This document shows positions 49,887-59,623 of a DNA stretch of 64,000 bases, piece by piece (positions within the stretch are counted from its first letter, which is position 1; each line of letters begins with the position of its first letter). The DNA comes from Eurosta solidaginis (Eukaryota; Arthropoda; Insecta; Diptera; Tephritidae), in contig NC_090323.1 in NCBI RefSeq assembly GCF_040869045.1, positions 266,108,392 through 266,172,391 of the forward strand. The letters run 5' to 3'. The notes under the pieces are model-generated. The model was not told where the DNA came from. It saw only the letters and a list, made by a program, of their open reading frames with translations, and searched no databases. The position numbers were made by a program, and so were the translations under genes.

Positions 49887-51472
49887 AGGTTAGGTTAGGT
49901 TGAATTGGCCGGTCCATGAGGACCTCACATAGACTGATTGAGTCCAGAGTCTTAGCTTGGCAAGTGCAGGGCACGAGCACAGAACGTGCTCGATCGTTTC
50001 CTCCTCCAACCCGCACTTCCCACATCTGCTATCACTGACCAAGCCTAATTAAAGGCATGTGACGCCAGAAGGCAGTGTCCAGTCAGAATACCCGTCATGA
50101 GTCTACAGTCCTCTCTTTTTAATGATAGGAGCAGTCTAAGGTTGTAAGACCTACACATAATCTTCGACACTTTACAGCCCCGCGCTTGAACGCACGCCTT
50201 TCCCGCTTGGTCGATCATGTGCACCTCTTGCATTCGCTTAATCTCGTCCAATCTAATTGGGACGTCTACGGAGCAAGATTCAAGGGATGCGCCCTTTTTA
50301 GCTAGTTCGTCCGCTTTTTCATTCCCATCTATTCCCATATGCCCTGGGACCCAATATAGATGTATGCTGCTCCCTGCCCCGATTCTCTCCAGAGACTGCT
50401 TACACTCTAACACGCATTTAGATGCTGTTATATGCGAGATTATTGCCTTAATTGCTGCTTGACTGTCAATATAAAAGTTAGCACGGTTGCAGCTTAAGCT
50501 GTTCTCTTCCAGGGTTTCTACTTCTTTGGTTACGGCTAATATTTCCGCTTGGAAAACGCTACAGTAATCCGGCAGCCTGTAAGATCTACCTATTTCCGGA
50601 TCAGCGCAGTATAACGCAGACCTAACTCCTTCCACTACTTTGGAACCATCGGTGTACACATGTATCGTTTCGTCCGCCATTTGCGCACCCTTGCGCCAAC
50701 CTTCCACCTCTATTGTGGCCTTAAAATCTCCCTCGAAGCGCATATAGGGAATCAGGTAGTCTGTTCGTCTTTTGATTGATGACGCTATACTACTATGGCC
50801 ATATGGTCGGCGCTCAAGTTGCCCCGAAGCACCGAGCCTGGTTGCGGTCGTTAATGCTTTGTTCTTTGCTACCAGGTCTACAGGTGGAATGTGCAGAATG
50901 GCACACAGTGCAGCCATCGGGGTTGTTTTCAGCGCTCCCGTAATACTAAGCATTGATAGTCTGCATACCCCCTCTAATTTTTGAGGTATGTTGTTTTTTG
51001 TGTGGCTTTCCACCAATCAAGAACTCCATAGTATAGAATAGGGCTTACAATCGCTATAAAAACCCAATGAGAAAGAGAGGGCGATTGGCCCCACGTCCTA
51101 GATATTTTGTGCAAGGTTTCTCCTATAAGGTCACCCCTCCTAACTTAGGCCTGGTCCAATATGGGACCTTGTACCTTTTTGTAACCAAGATCATATCCGT
51201 CTTCTTCGCATTGACTTTCAGACCGACATTAGATGCCCAGGTATGAATATCCAGAAGCGCCCGATCCATCAAAGAACTAATCGTTGGAAGGCACTTTCCA
51301 CTTATGACAACTGCAACGTCATCTGCGTAAGCCGTAAGTTTTACGGGTCCCTCATCGAATTGCCTGAGCAGTTGGTTGATGACCAGCGTCCACAACAGAG
51401 GTGATAGCACCCCTGCCTGCGGCGTGTCCTTGTCCACTGATCTCGTGGCCTCGTACAATCCCCATTGTGATG
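49887..51472 (-). mobile_element. I/LOA-type LINE, 5'-truncated, with 13-bp target duplication
   Basis: Minus-strand frames carry the reverse transcriptase core with QAGVLSPLLWTLVIN and the catalytic YADD box (51458-51123). A C-terminal RNase H follows (51016-50045) with the acidic residues of HVYTDGSK, FQAEILA, and YIDSQAA, plus WVPGHMGIDGNEKADELAKK. A CRKC/CSCP zinc-like end follows in another frame. One frameshift near 51095 and another near 50045 kill it. It is cut inside RT and ends in an (AACCT)n tail. ATTTTCATTATTT flanks both sides (49874-49886 and 51473-51485). LINEs with RNase H are typical of the I and LOA clades. Confidence 0.9.
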
Positions 51473-51819
51473 ATTTTCATTATTTGCTACCACATAATCT
51501 TAATTTCAAAAACTCTCCCTTTCAAAGTCTCCAACTTTCTTCAAAAGAAATATTGAAATTTGAAGCCTCCAGTTCCAAAAATGTGTGCCTCTCAAAGTTT
51601 TAAAGGATTAGAACAAAAATACTCTTTTAATAATAATAATTTATTTTTCTTTTGGAATCGAAAACGAAGCAGAAATTTTAAAAACTTTTTGACATGTAAA
51701 GATTTCTTGCTCGAGAAATACTAGAAAATGTTTAAAATTATCCGGCCTATAACAAACTTTCCGTATTCTGGTATCCCCTTCTCTATCCTAGAATGAGTGA
51801 TTAGAGGTTATATTATCCC

Positions 51820-52255
51820 CCCAGCCGGTTATGAGGCTTAGAATATACCCGCGGCAGGTATTTCTATCTTAAGAGGCCACTAAAATACCAAGTTCATTCA
51901 AGGGGTTGTGAGTGCAACCCTTTCAAGGTGTTGCCAGCGAAATATATAGCTTCTCAAACCCCATTGTCAACTTCACCTACCCGTGGCGAATCCTGTTTCT
52001 TTAGCAGCCGAGACTCTGGCGATCCTTAGTTACTAATGGGTCTGGGACGTGGGACGGCGTTATGGCCTTGAAGGTTTCATGTGGTCTTACTAAATCGTTC
52101 CCGAGATGATCGGGCTAGTACATTAAAGGTGCGTGTTACCGGAACGTATCGGATCTGCATCCGGCAAAGGACCAACAACATCCATAACAATTCCCAAAGC
52201 TTTCGAGGAGTGTAGTTATCGCAAGAACAACAACAATAACAACAAAAACAAGAGG
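51820..52255 (+). mobile_element. LINE 3' end fragment, plus orientation, with (CAA)n tail
   Basis: It runs from TATACCCGCGGCAGG through CCCGTGGCGAATCCTGTTTC, then GATGATCGGGCTAGTAC and TTACCGGAACGTATCGGATC, to a CAACAACAATAACAACA tail. It is the same family as 10421-10775. Confidence 0.65.
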
Positions 52256-52344
52256 TTATATTACATTACATTTTCAGAAATGGAAAGATTCCTTATATGA
52301 TGAATCTTAAAAAATCTTTCAATTTCTCTAGCCTAGTTTTATAA

Positions 52345-52540
52345 TTTAAAATCGTCAGAGCCTGGCCAGCTAAAGAAACAGGATTCACCACGGGAAAGTG
52401 AGGTTGAAAATTTGGTTGGAGAAGCGCCGAAAGGGTTGGGCTACACAACCCTTTGAACCATTTGGGTATTTCAGATGTCTCTCATTGCAGGCATACCTGT
52501 CGCGGGTATATTCTAAACTCCCCAACCCAGTCATTCTAAA
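52345..52540 (-). mobile_element. Same LINE-end family, inverted partial copy
   Basis: On the minus strand it reads TAGAATATACCCGCGACAGG, then CAACCCTTTCGGCG and CCCGTGGTGAATCCTGTTTC. It is inverted relative to 51820-52255, with a spacer of about 90 bases. It ends before the tail. Confidence 0.6.
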
Positions 52541-52691
52541 TTTCTTTAAATAATCATGCCGTGTACCGAATCAAACATATTTTAGAAGAAAGTTTGAATT
52601 TGATATAAGAAATAACAGGATTGCCACGTAGTCTCACACAAATTTAAATAATTGACGTAATCCGAAATTCGAATCTATTGTCTCAATACAG

Positions 52692-52970
52692 GTCTTAATA
52701 CATCATTGGTGCCAATGTATATCTCCGAAATAGCGCCACTTAATTTACGAGGTGGATTAGGAACTGTAAATCAATTGGCTGTGACAATAGGTCTACTATT
52801 ATCCCAAGTATTGGGAATCGAACAAATTTTAGGAACAAATGATGGCTGGCCTATTTTACTTGGTCTAGCAATATGTCCAGCAATATTGCAATTAATATTA
52901 CTGCCGGTATGTCCAGAATCGCCCAGATATCTGCTTATTACAAAACAATGGGAGGAAGAAGCCCGAAGAG
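52692..52970 (+). CDS. Glut1: Glut1 exon 8 (helices 4-6, PESPR)
   Basis: The acceptor is TCAATACAG ending at 52691 and the donor AGAG|GTAAGC follows 52970. It begins LNTSLVPMYISEIAPLNLRG, the conserved PMYxxEIxPxxxRG signature after helix 4. Helix 5, helix 6 and the cytosolic PESPRYLL motif that opens the central loop follow. Exit is phase 1. The protein is almost unchanged from what I remember of Drosophila Glut1, as expected for a transporter under strong constraint. Confidence 0.95.
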
Positions 52971-53036
52971 GTAAGCTAATATATAGTGTTAGCAATAAAA
53001 AATAGAAATTTGAAGTACAATTTTATCGTCACACAG

Positions 53037-53314
53037 CGCTGCGACGACTACGTGCCTCGAGTTCTGTGGAGGAAGACATCGAAGAAATGCGCGCCGAAGA
53101 ACGTGCACAACAATCCGAAAGCTATATCTCCACAATGGAACTTATCTGTTCACCCACATTGCGGCCGCCATTGATAATTGGCATTATGATGCAATTAAGT
53201 CAACAATTTAGCGGTATTAATGCGGTACTCTACTACTCAACGTCGCTATTTATGAGTTCCGGCCTGACGGAAGAAAGCGCTAAATTCTCAACGATAGGCA
53301 TTGGTGCCATTATG
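53037..53314 (+). CDS. Glut1: Glut1 exon 9 (central loop, helix 7)
   Basis: A 66-bp intron precedes it (acceptor CGTCACACAG ending at 53036). The frame starts ALRRLRASSSVEEDIEEM, the charged intracellular domain between the two six-helix bundles. It continues to helix 7 with QLSQQFSGINAVLYYST, which holds the QQxSGIN sugar-contact residues. The exon ends at ATG|GTTTGA; reading on gives an immediate stop, so splicing here is required. Exit is phase 0. Confidence 0.95.
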
Positions 53315-53375
53315 GTTTGATTATAAATATCAAACACTAAATTGATATTAATATAACTGTTTAAAAAATTCACAG

Positions 53376-53498
53376 GTACTAATGACACTCGTCTCAATAC
53401 CGTTAATGGATCGTACTGGGCGTCGTACACTTCAGCTATACGGTTTAGGCGGCATGTTCATATTCTCGATTTTTATAACGATTTCATTTTTAATAAAG
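53376..53498 (+). CDS. Glut1: Glut1 exon 10 (helices 8-9), followed by a GC donor
   Basis: The acceptor is AAAAAATTCACAG ending at 53375. The frame VLMTLVSIPLMDRTGRRTLQ carries helix 8 and the DRxGRR loop motif, then helix 9 ending FLIK. The protein must continue with EMIDWMSYL (exon 11), so the break falls after AAG at 53498. The next bases are GCAAGT, a GC donor with an otherwise perfect context. The nearest GT, 4 bases further on, would put exon 11 out of frame. Confidence 0.92.
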
Positions 53499-54344
53499 GC
53501 AAGTAAAATTATAAAAAGAACCAACATTCATGGTAAAGAATGTTTGGTTAATATAAATCGGAGGGCAAGTATTAATAATAAATTTTTTAAGAAAGTTACT
53601 TAAATATTTTTATAAAAAATATATATACCTATTTGTGGTTTGTATCTTTAGAACTAATTTAAAAATAAATAGTGCTCGTTTTATAAAACTAACTTACATA
53701 CATTTTTTTTAAATATAAAACTTCAGTTTCAGTACCTATTTGTATTAAATCAAATTAGTCTTAATTAAGTTAGGTCCTAAAAGTCTTGCTGCATGTTATG
53801 AAAGAATGTTTGACAGATACATGAAAGTTAAAAGAGTATGAGATTTTGCGTATATTTTTAAAACCCTATAGGACGTTGATGATATGCGATATTAATGAAC
53901 CCAAAAGAACTAATAATTATGGCATGGAAAAGCATATAATATTCCAGTTATTTCAAAGCATACAATTTAAAAAAAATACCAGCAAAATGTACGAGTAAAA
54001 AGGATCATAAAAAAGCATGGGCACGCTTCGCTTTCCTTATTAAAAACCAAAATAGAAGCGCAGAACTTTCTCGTTACAGGAAGTTAAAGATTTCTTGCAG
54101 CTCCGTGTAGTGACTTTTGAATTTTATGTTCACGGTCAATGGAAACAATAGAGATATGAATAACTTAAAAATAAACGCGAGTTCCAAGTACTCGTAAAGT
54201 TCGATGTGTAAAAAAAACGGGTGTACTTCTAGAAAATTACGTTTCTAAATTGAATAGAGCCCGGCCAAGGGCTGAAGCACCTTTACCAGAAACAAATTAT
54301 TTCGGCCTCTTTTCAAGATGCTGTCGGAAGTTTATTATGGTATT

Positions 54345-54860
54345 TTTGGTTTATTATCGAATATATAGCGAATTACTATCATAGGGTTTTCTGTATGTTA
54401 TAGGTATGTTATTTCCGAATCATCGCCTTTTTGTTGGTTTCTTATTGGCATGCTATCGAAGGGTTACAGATGTGTCATCGATTTTACATTGAAGTTGTAT
54501 CTGTTTGTGTTTGATAACAAACCGATGAGTCGTATTGACAAATCGATAACACGCCGATCAGAAATTGGTGATCGAAAATTTTTTGTATAATATAGCGCTA
54601 ATTATTCGTAAATAGTCGGTTACATGTCGATAATAAATCGATATCTTTTCGACAACATATCCACAATTATTTGATAAATAATCAGTAACGTTTCGATAGT
54701 CAATATCTTTTCGATAACATTCTGATACATTTCAATAACCTGTCGATAAATTTGATATAACAAGCCGATAATTTCTCCATACCAAATCGATATCTTTTTA
54801 ACAATAAATCGATAAATGTTGTCTAACAAATGGATTACACGCCAATGTGAAATTGATGAT
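54345..54860. repeat. Degenerate TTATCGA array, copy 3
   Basis: Here the motif is mostly on the other strand (TCGATAA, CGATAACAT, AATCGATATC), spaced 10-20 bases. Same family as 1-250 and 24720-25140. Confidence 0.7.
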
Positions 54861-55784
54861 ACACCCGATAACTGAATTCCGGATTCACTCGTACCGTGAG
54901 AAAGGAACAATTAACAATTTTCAATTCAAAATAAACAAAACGTATATGAAAGTATTTTGCATTGGCGCTACGCTGTGAAATTGTTTTGTGCAAGTCATGC
55001 AGAGCACAGCATGGCATCACCGACTTTTGTCTTAAGCGTAGTTTAACCCATTACTTTGTTTTGAAATTTTCCTGCGCTTTAGTTCTGCAGATCTATTTTG
55101 GTTATTCAAAAAGAATTGAAATATGAATATTTTTTTTTTATTAAATAGTATAACTTTTTTTGTTTTTACATGTACATAGCGCAATTATATATGTAAATAA
55201 GTTTATTGGCGTATATTCAGTACACTTTTTATGCTTTAGGCTATACATTTTTTTCTCACAAATTCCTTTCTAGCTAAATTAATTTGTGTTTGCATGCTTT
55301 AGTATTTATTAAATATTTTAAAGTACATTTTTATTTAATAGGTTAAGTGTTTGAATAAATGAGTTTAAAAAATGCTAAGAGGGAGCAATGCCCAAATCGT
55401 TACTTATTTAAAGTCACGGTAATGTTGAAAATAGTTTTCATGTCAGCCAGATCATAATGTTGAAAAACTTTGTATTGCAAAGTTATGAGGAAACATTTGA
55501 CCACTAATTTAAAGTATTTCCTGTAAAGCAATTTTTTTCTTGCAATAATGTGTATATAAGGCCATCCTCTGGTTTCTCCTTTCGTTCTAATGTGTTCTTC
55601 TATTTGGTGTAATTTTTTTTAAACTAAGAATGTACGTATATGTAGAAAAAAAAACTACACTATATAGGTGGTGCATGCACTGACATTTTACGTTGCCCAA
55701 GATTATGTGCGACTGGATAATTAACAGAATAAAAGATGTATATTGGAACGATTTTCCGTCATCCCTTGTCAAATTTGGTTTTGA

Positions 55785-55820
55785 GACAAACCGGTTTCGG
55801 CGTTTGCCATCATCAGTGTC
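55785..55820 (-). ncRNA. Hammerhead ribozyme motif of the Penelope-like element
   Basis: On the minus strand, about 140 bases past the ORF stop, all boxes are intact: GACA (stem I), CTGATGA, a GGC/GCC stem II, GAAA, palindromic ACCGGT (stem III), T at the cleavage position, and TGTC pairing back to GACA. One unpaired T precedes stem II. Penelope-like elements are known to carry hammerhead motifs in their terminal repeats, and very short stem III versions are thought to act as dimers. Cleavage activity is not shown. Confidence 0.65.
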
Positions 55821-55959
55821 GATTTTCGTTCTGATCTGTTGTTTTCGTTTGTCCTGTATTTATAGTTCGTAGGTATATGAGCAGGTATTGTCAAATTGAT
55901 GCTTGTGTATATTTAGTTATGTGTATGTGCTGTGTGTTCATTCAGAACAGGGTGGTTTA

Positions 55960-57102
55960 CTAATCGATTTGTGTGGCTGAATGGGGTAGGTAGAAATCTG
56001 TGATTTTAGTCGTTTGACCTTCTTTGTCGGTTTTTTGTTTTGGTGTGTTAATTGTTTTGTGTTTATTTGTTGTTGTGTGTTTGTCTGTTGTACCTGTGTG
56101 ATTAAGTTGTTTCCTGTAAACAAGTTTTAAAGGCTCGAATATTGTGTCAGAAATTGTGTTTATCTGTTCGTTTATTATTCTACCATCGAATGTTTTCTGT
56201 TTGTAGATTTCCATGTTTTCGAGTACGTTGAGACGTCGGCCCTTTTCTTGTATGTGAAGAACCCTAACTGTTTTATTGATGTTTGCTGGGGAACATTCAT
56301 TCTCGACCATGTGATTTGCGAAGTTAGACTCGGGTATAATGTTTGGATTCCGTATTTTTTTGTTGTAATCTCTAATATGTTCTCTGAACCTCGTTCTTAT
56401 TTGCCGTCCTGTTTGTCCTATGTAACTATGCTGGCATCCGCAGGTAAGCTTGTATACGCCGTGGCTGCTAAACGGATCCTCTGAGTTAATGTTAGTTCTT
56501 AGTTTTCGCCCTAGATTGTTCGATGTTTTGAATGCTGTGTTAATGTTGTATTTTTTAAAGAAGTTTGCCAATTTATATGTTGCTTTTCCAGTATATGTCA
56601 TAGTCGTCCAGCTATTATTTTCCTTTTCATTATTTCTTTTTGGTTCTCCATTTATCCTTCTGAGCTTATCTACTAGTGCTTTTTTATATCCGTTGTTTGC
56701 AGCGATATTATATATGACCTCAAATTCTCTCTTATATGGCTCTTGTGTAAGAGGTGTTCTTTCAAGTCTATTTACCAAGTGCCTTAATGCTGCATTTTTA
56801 TGATGTTGAGGATGATTTGAGGTATTGTGTATTATTGTGTCGGTGGCCGTTGACTTTCTATATATGTCATAGTTAAATCTTTTGGCTTCTTTATCAATAT
56901 TTATCGTGAGGTCTAGATAGTTGATTCCTCCGTCTTTTTCGGTTTCCATTGTAAATTTTATATTGCCGTGCTGTTTGTTGAGGTACTCCAGTACGAACTC
57001 TTCGTTATTAGTAGTTAAAACGCATATTATGTCATCCTCAATTACAATTTCGCTATGGGATATTCTGATTGTAGGAATAGCCTTACTATTCTGAATTGCC
57101 AA
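55960..57102 (-). CDS. Penelope-like element polyprotein, RT end plus GIY-YIG nuclease (5'-truncated)
   Basis: An uninterrupted 380-codon minus-strand frame. Residues about 20-35 (EIVIEDDIICVLTT) correspond to the end of the RT catalytic motif, normally YxDD. GINYLDLTI follows. At about 205-290 a GIY-YIG nuclease domain reads GVYKLTCGCQHSYIGQTGRQ, then RTRFREHIRDY and a downstream Glu. A Lys/Thr-rich tail closes it. The combination of RT and C-terminal GIY-YIG defines Penelope-like elements. The N-terminal RT half is missing, so the first Met is not the real start. The long open frame suggests recent insertion. Confidence 0.9.
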   Translation of the reverse strand: MAIQNSKAIPTIRISHSEIVIEDDIICVLTTNNEEFVLEYLNKQHGNIKFTMETEKDGGINYLDLTINIDKEAKRFNYDIYRKSTATDTIIHNTSNHPQHHKNAALRHLVNRLERTPLTQEPYKREFEVIYNIAANNGYKKALVDKLRRINGEPKRNNEKENNSWTTMTYTGKATYKLANFFKKYNINTAFKTSNNLGRKLRTNINSEDPFSSHGVYKLTCGCQHSYIGQTGRQIRTRFREHIRDYNKKIRNPNIIPESNFANHMVENECSPANINKTVRVLHIQEKGRRLNVLENMEIYKQKTFDGRIINEQINTISDTIFEPLKLVYRKQLNHTGTTDKHTTTNKHKTINTPKQKTDKEGQTTKITDFYLPHSATQID

Positions 57103-57260
57103 TATATCTTAAGATATGTTTAATAAAGTTTTGACTGAAAATCAATTACAATATTTCACTGAATCAATTTCTTCCATAAACCAGCTTCTACTTAACAAAA
57201 AAAAAAAAAAAAAAGAAAGGAGTGTATTATTAAATCTAAATATCTCTTAAGTAATATTTG

Positions 57261-57621
57261 GCGGCCACCGTGGTGTGATGGTAGCGTGCTACGCCTACCA
57301 CACCGTATGCCCTGGGTTCACACCCTTGGCAAAGCAACATCAAAATTTTAGAAATAAGGTTTTTCAATTAGAAGAAAATGTTTCTAACCGGAGTCGCCCC
57401 TCGGCAATGTTAGGCAAGCGCTCCGAGTGTATTTATGCCATGAAAAGCTCTCAGTGAAAACTCATCTGCCTTGCAGATGCCGTTCGTAGTCGGCGTAAAA
57501 CATGTAGGTCCCGTCCGGCCAATTTGTAGGGAAAATCAAGAGGAGCACAACGCAAATTGGAAGAGAAGCTCGGCCTTAGATCTCTTCGGAGGTTATCGGG
57601 CCTTACATTTATTTTTTTTTT
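57261..57621 (+). mobile_element. tRNA-derived SINE with 9-bp target duplication
   Basis: A full copy: GTGGTGTGATGGTAGCGTGC head, CCTGGGTTCACACCC B box, common body, and T-rich tail. TAATATTTG lies directly before (57252-57260) and after (57622-57630), so both ends are intact. This pins the element length at about 360 bases. Confidence 0.88.
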
Positions 57622-57630
57622 TAATATTTG

Positions 57631-59200
57631 GACCAGATTTCTGTTCATACTTTCACTTTGATAAAGGACTGCTCTATATACAATACTAACAACTTTAGAA
57701 TAAATATATAATATTTTTGAAAACTTTTGAAAAAAAAGTGTTAAGAACATTGCTCGACATGATTTCAAATTATAATACAAAAGAAATCTTGATAAATTTC
57801 AGATTCAATTAAATAAATCACTGAAAAAACTCATTTATTCAAAAGTCTCTCCCCTGCAAAATGAAAAAATTCTCGACTTGGCAGGCTTTTTACCCTCTGC
57901 GAAAGAGCACACTCACAAAAAATTGATTTCTTTTTAATTTAGATTGTTTCTCATTTGGCTTTTAATTGCTTTATTTTAATTTTCAGCTAAAAGAGTGGAG
58001 TAATTCTTATTAAACTTACAAATTTTCTTACAGATGTACTTTTATGCATACATACATACTTCTTTTAAGAAATCACTATGAACATGTGTATGTTGATTTA
58101 AAAACGAACTCCACTAATTTAACTACTTTTTAGTTTACTGAGGAAATTCGCACAAAAATTTCAAGCTATATTCAAACAAACCGTGCCACTCAATCACTAC
58201 AAAAGACTTAAGACACGAACTCACGCAAAAGTCCAATATATAAAATTTACGTGCACCATTTTACAAAGCAAAATTAACCACAAAAATATTTTTTTGTTTT
58301 TTGGTTTAATCGAATCAAAATTTATTACACTTTTAAATACAATAGCATACAGCAACAAATACACAAATGCTTTAAGCAATCACCAAAAAACACAGAGATT
58401 AAAATTATTGTATATACATGAACACATGTGTATGTATGTATAGACAAAAAGTTATAGAAAGTTAGATTTTTTGTAAATGTCAAAATTTCACAAAACATAA
58501 AAACTATCTCACGCGCTAAAACAGAGAACACCGTTAGAAAACTAAAAACAATAAAATAAAATATTTTACCAAAAGTGTGCACAGCTGAAGCTTTTCGTGC
58601 AGCAAAAACCACTTAACATTAAAATCATTTGTAGGTGAACTTTTTTTGTTTTGGAAAAAAAAAGTAATAAAGGTGACGAGACTTTCATTAAGAATCTTAA
58701 TTTAACTAAAATTGTACAAAAATAAAATTTTTGAAAAATACTTGGAAAATATTTAAAATTAAAATACTAACTGTAGATTAAAGCCCTCTTTGAATGCCGT
58801 GTAAAAATATTTTGTAAAAATCGCTCTATTTCATGCAGCCGTAAAGTTTTGAATGAATTTTTTAAGTACTGGTCTAGAAGCAATGCAAACATTAATACTA
58901 AAGTTGTGTAATTAATACAAGAAGAGCATAACAGTTAAACTATTTACTTCGACGCAGCATATATTTTAATATATTAATACATATTTTGTTGTTTTTTTTT
59001 TTTTTTTTTTTTGGGAATTAAATTACAATATAATTTTGTTTTTATTTTAAGTTTAAACTTTAATTTCTCTATGATTTGATTTGTTGGTTATCATATGAAA
59101 CTCGAAAAAAAAAAAGAAAATATTACAGAAAAGAAAAAGCCTACAAATCATCGAGAATTGGGTAACTTCACGTTTTGTATAGGAGTTTTTTGGTTATGTA
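57631..59200 (+). other. End of intron 10: no gene seen
   Basis: AT-rich with long poly-T near 58990 and poly-A near 59105. Nothing coding. Confidence 0.4.
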
Positions 59201-59203
59201 CAG

Positions 59204-59407
59204 GAAATGATCGATTGGATGTCATATTTATCAGTGGTGTCAACGCTTGGATTTGTCGTGTTCTTTGCGGTGGGTCCAGGCTCCATACCATGGATGATCA
59301 CAGCTGAATTGTTCTCGCAAGGACCACGACCCAGCGCGATGGCGATTGCTGTATTAGTCAATTGGATAGCGAACTTTATAGTCGGCATAGGTTTCCCTAG
59401 TATGAAA
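59204..59407 (+). CDS. Glut1: Glut1 exon 11 (helices 10-11)
   Basis: The acceptor is GGTTATGTACAG ending at 59203 and the donor AAA|GTAAGC follows 59407. It begins [17 protein letters not shown] and carries the helix-10 signature [20 protein letters not shown], matching the GLUT GPGPIPW motif with Ser in place of the second Pro. Helix 11 ([14 protein letters not shown]) and the GFPSMK loop follow. Entry and exit are both phase 0 and the length is 204 nt. Confidence 0.95.
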
Positions 59408-59483
59408 GTAAGCAAAAATAGAAAGTGAAGCTTACACAACTCAGAATATTTAACTTAAACACATCACTTTTCTTCCTCAACAG

Positions 59484-59623
59484 GCTGAATTGGAAAATTA
59501 TACATTCTTACCATTTAGCGTTTGTTTAGCCGCATTTTGGATATTCACTTATAAGAAGGTTCCTGAGACTAAAAATAAAACGTTCGAGGAGATTTGCGCG
59601 TTATTCCGGCATGGCAACGGAAG
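59484..59623 (+). CDS. Glut1: Glut1 exon 12 (helix 12, VPETK)
   Basis: A 76-bp intron precedes it (acceptor TCCTCAACAG ending at 59483). The frame AELENYTFLPFSVCLAAF covers the last loop and helix 12. The conserved cytosolic VPETKNKTFEEICALFRHGN follows, with Asn where vertebrate GLUTs have Gly in PETKG. The exon ends GGAAG|GTATGC in phase 2. If this donor is not used, translation stops after four more residues (TAG at 59637). The C-terminal tail therefore depends on which downstream exon is spliced in. Confidence 0.95.

Larger units (their letters stand above)
53499..59203 (+). other. Intron 10 (GC-AG), mostly repeats
   Basis: 5705 bases between GCAAGT and TGTACAG. It holds a TTATCGA array, a Penelope-like element and a SINE. 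The rest is AT-rich with no gene seen. Confidence 0.7.

Noticed and set aside
49887..49903. TTAGGTTAGGTTAGG looks like an interstitial insect telomere repeat
   Set aside because: It lies exactly at the 3' end of a LINE inside its target duplication, so it is the element's tail.
50217..50984. Plus-strand open frames in 50.2-51.0 kb
   Set aside because: They are antisense shadows of the LINE RNase H frame.
56248..56803. Two plus-strand frames with hydrophobic stretches that look like membrane proteins
   Set aside because: Antisense to the Penelope-like ORF; hydrophobicity comes from the complement of Lys/Asn/Thr-rich codons.
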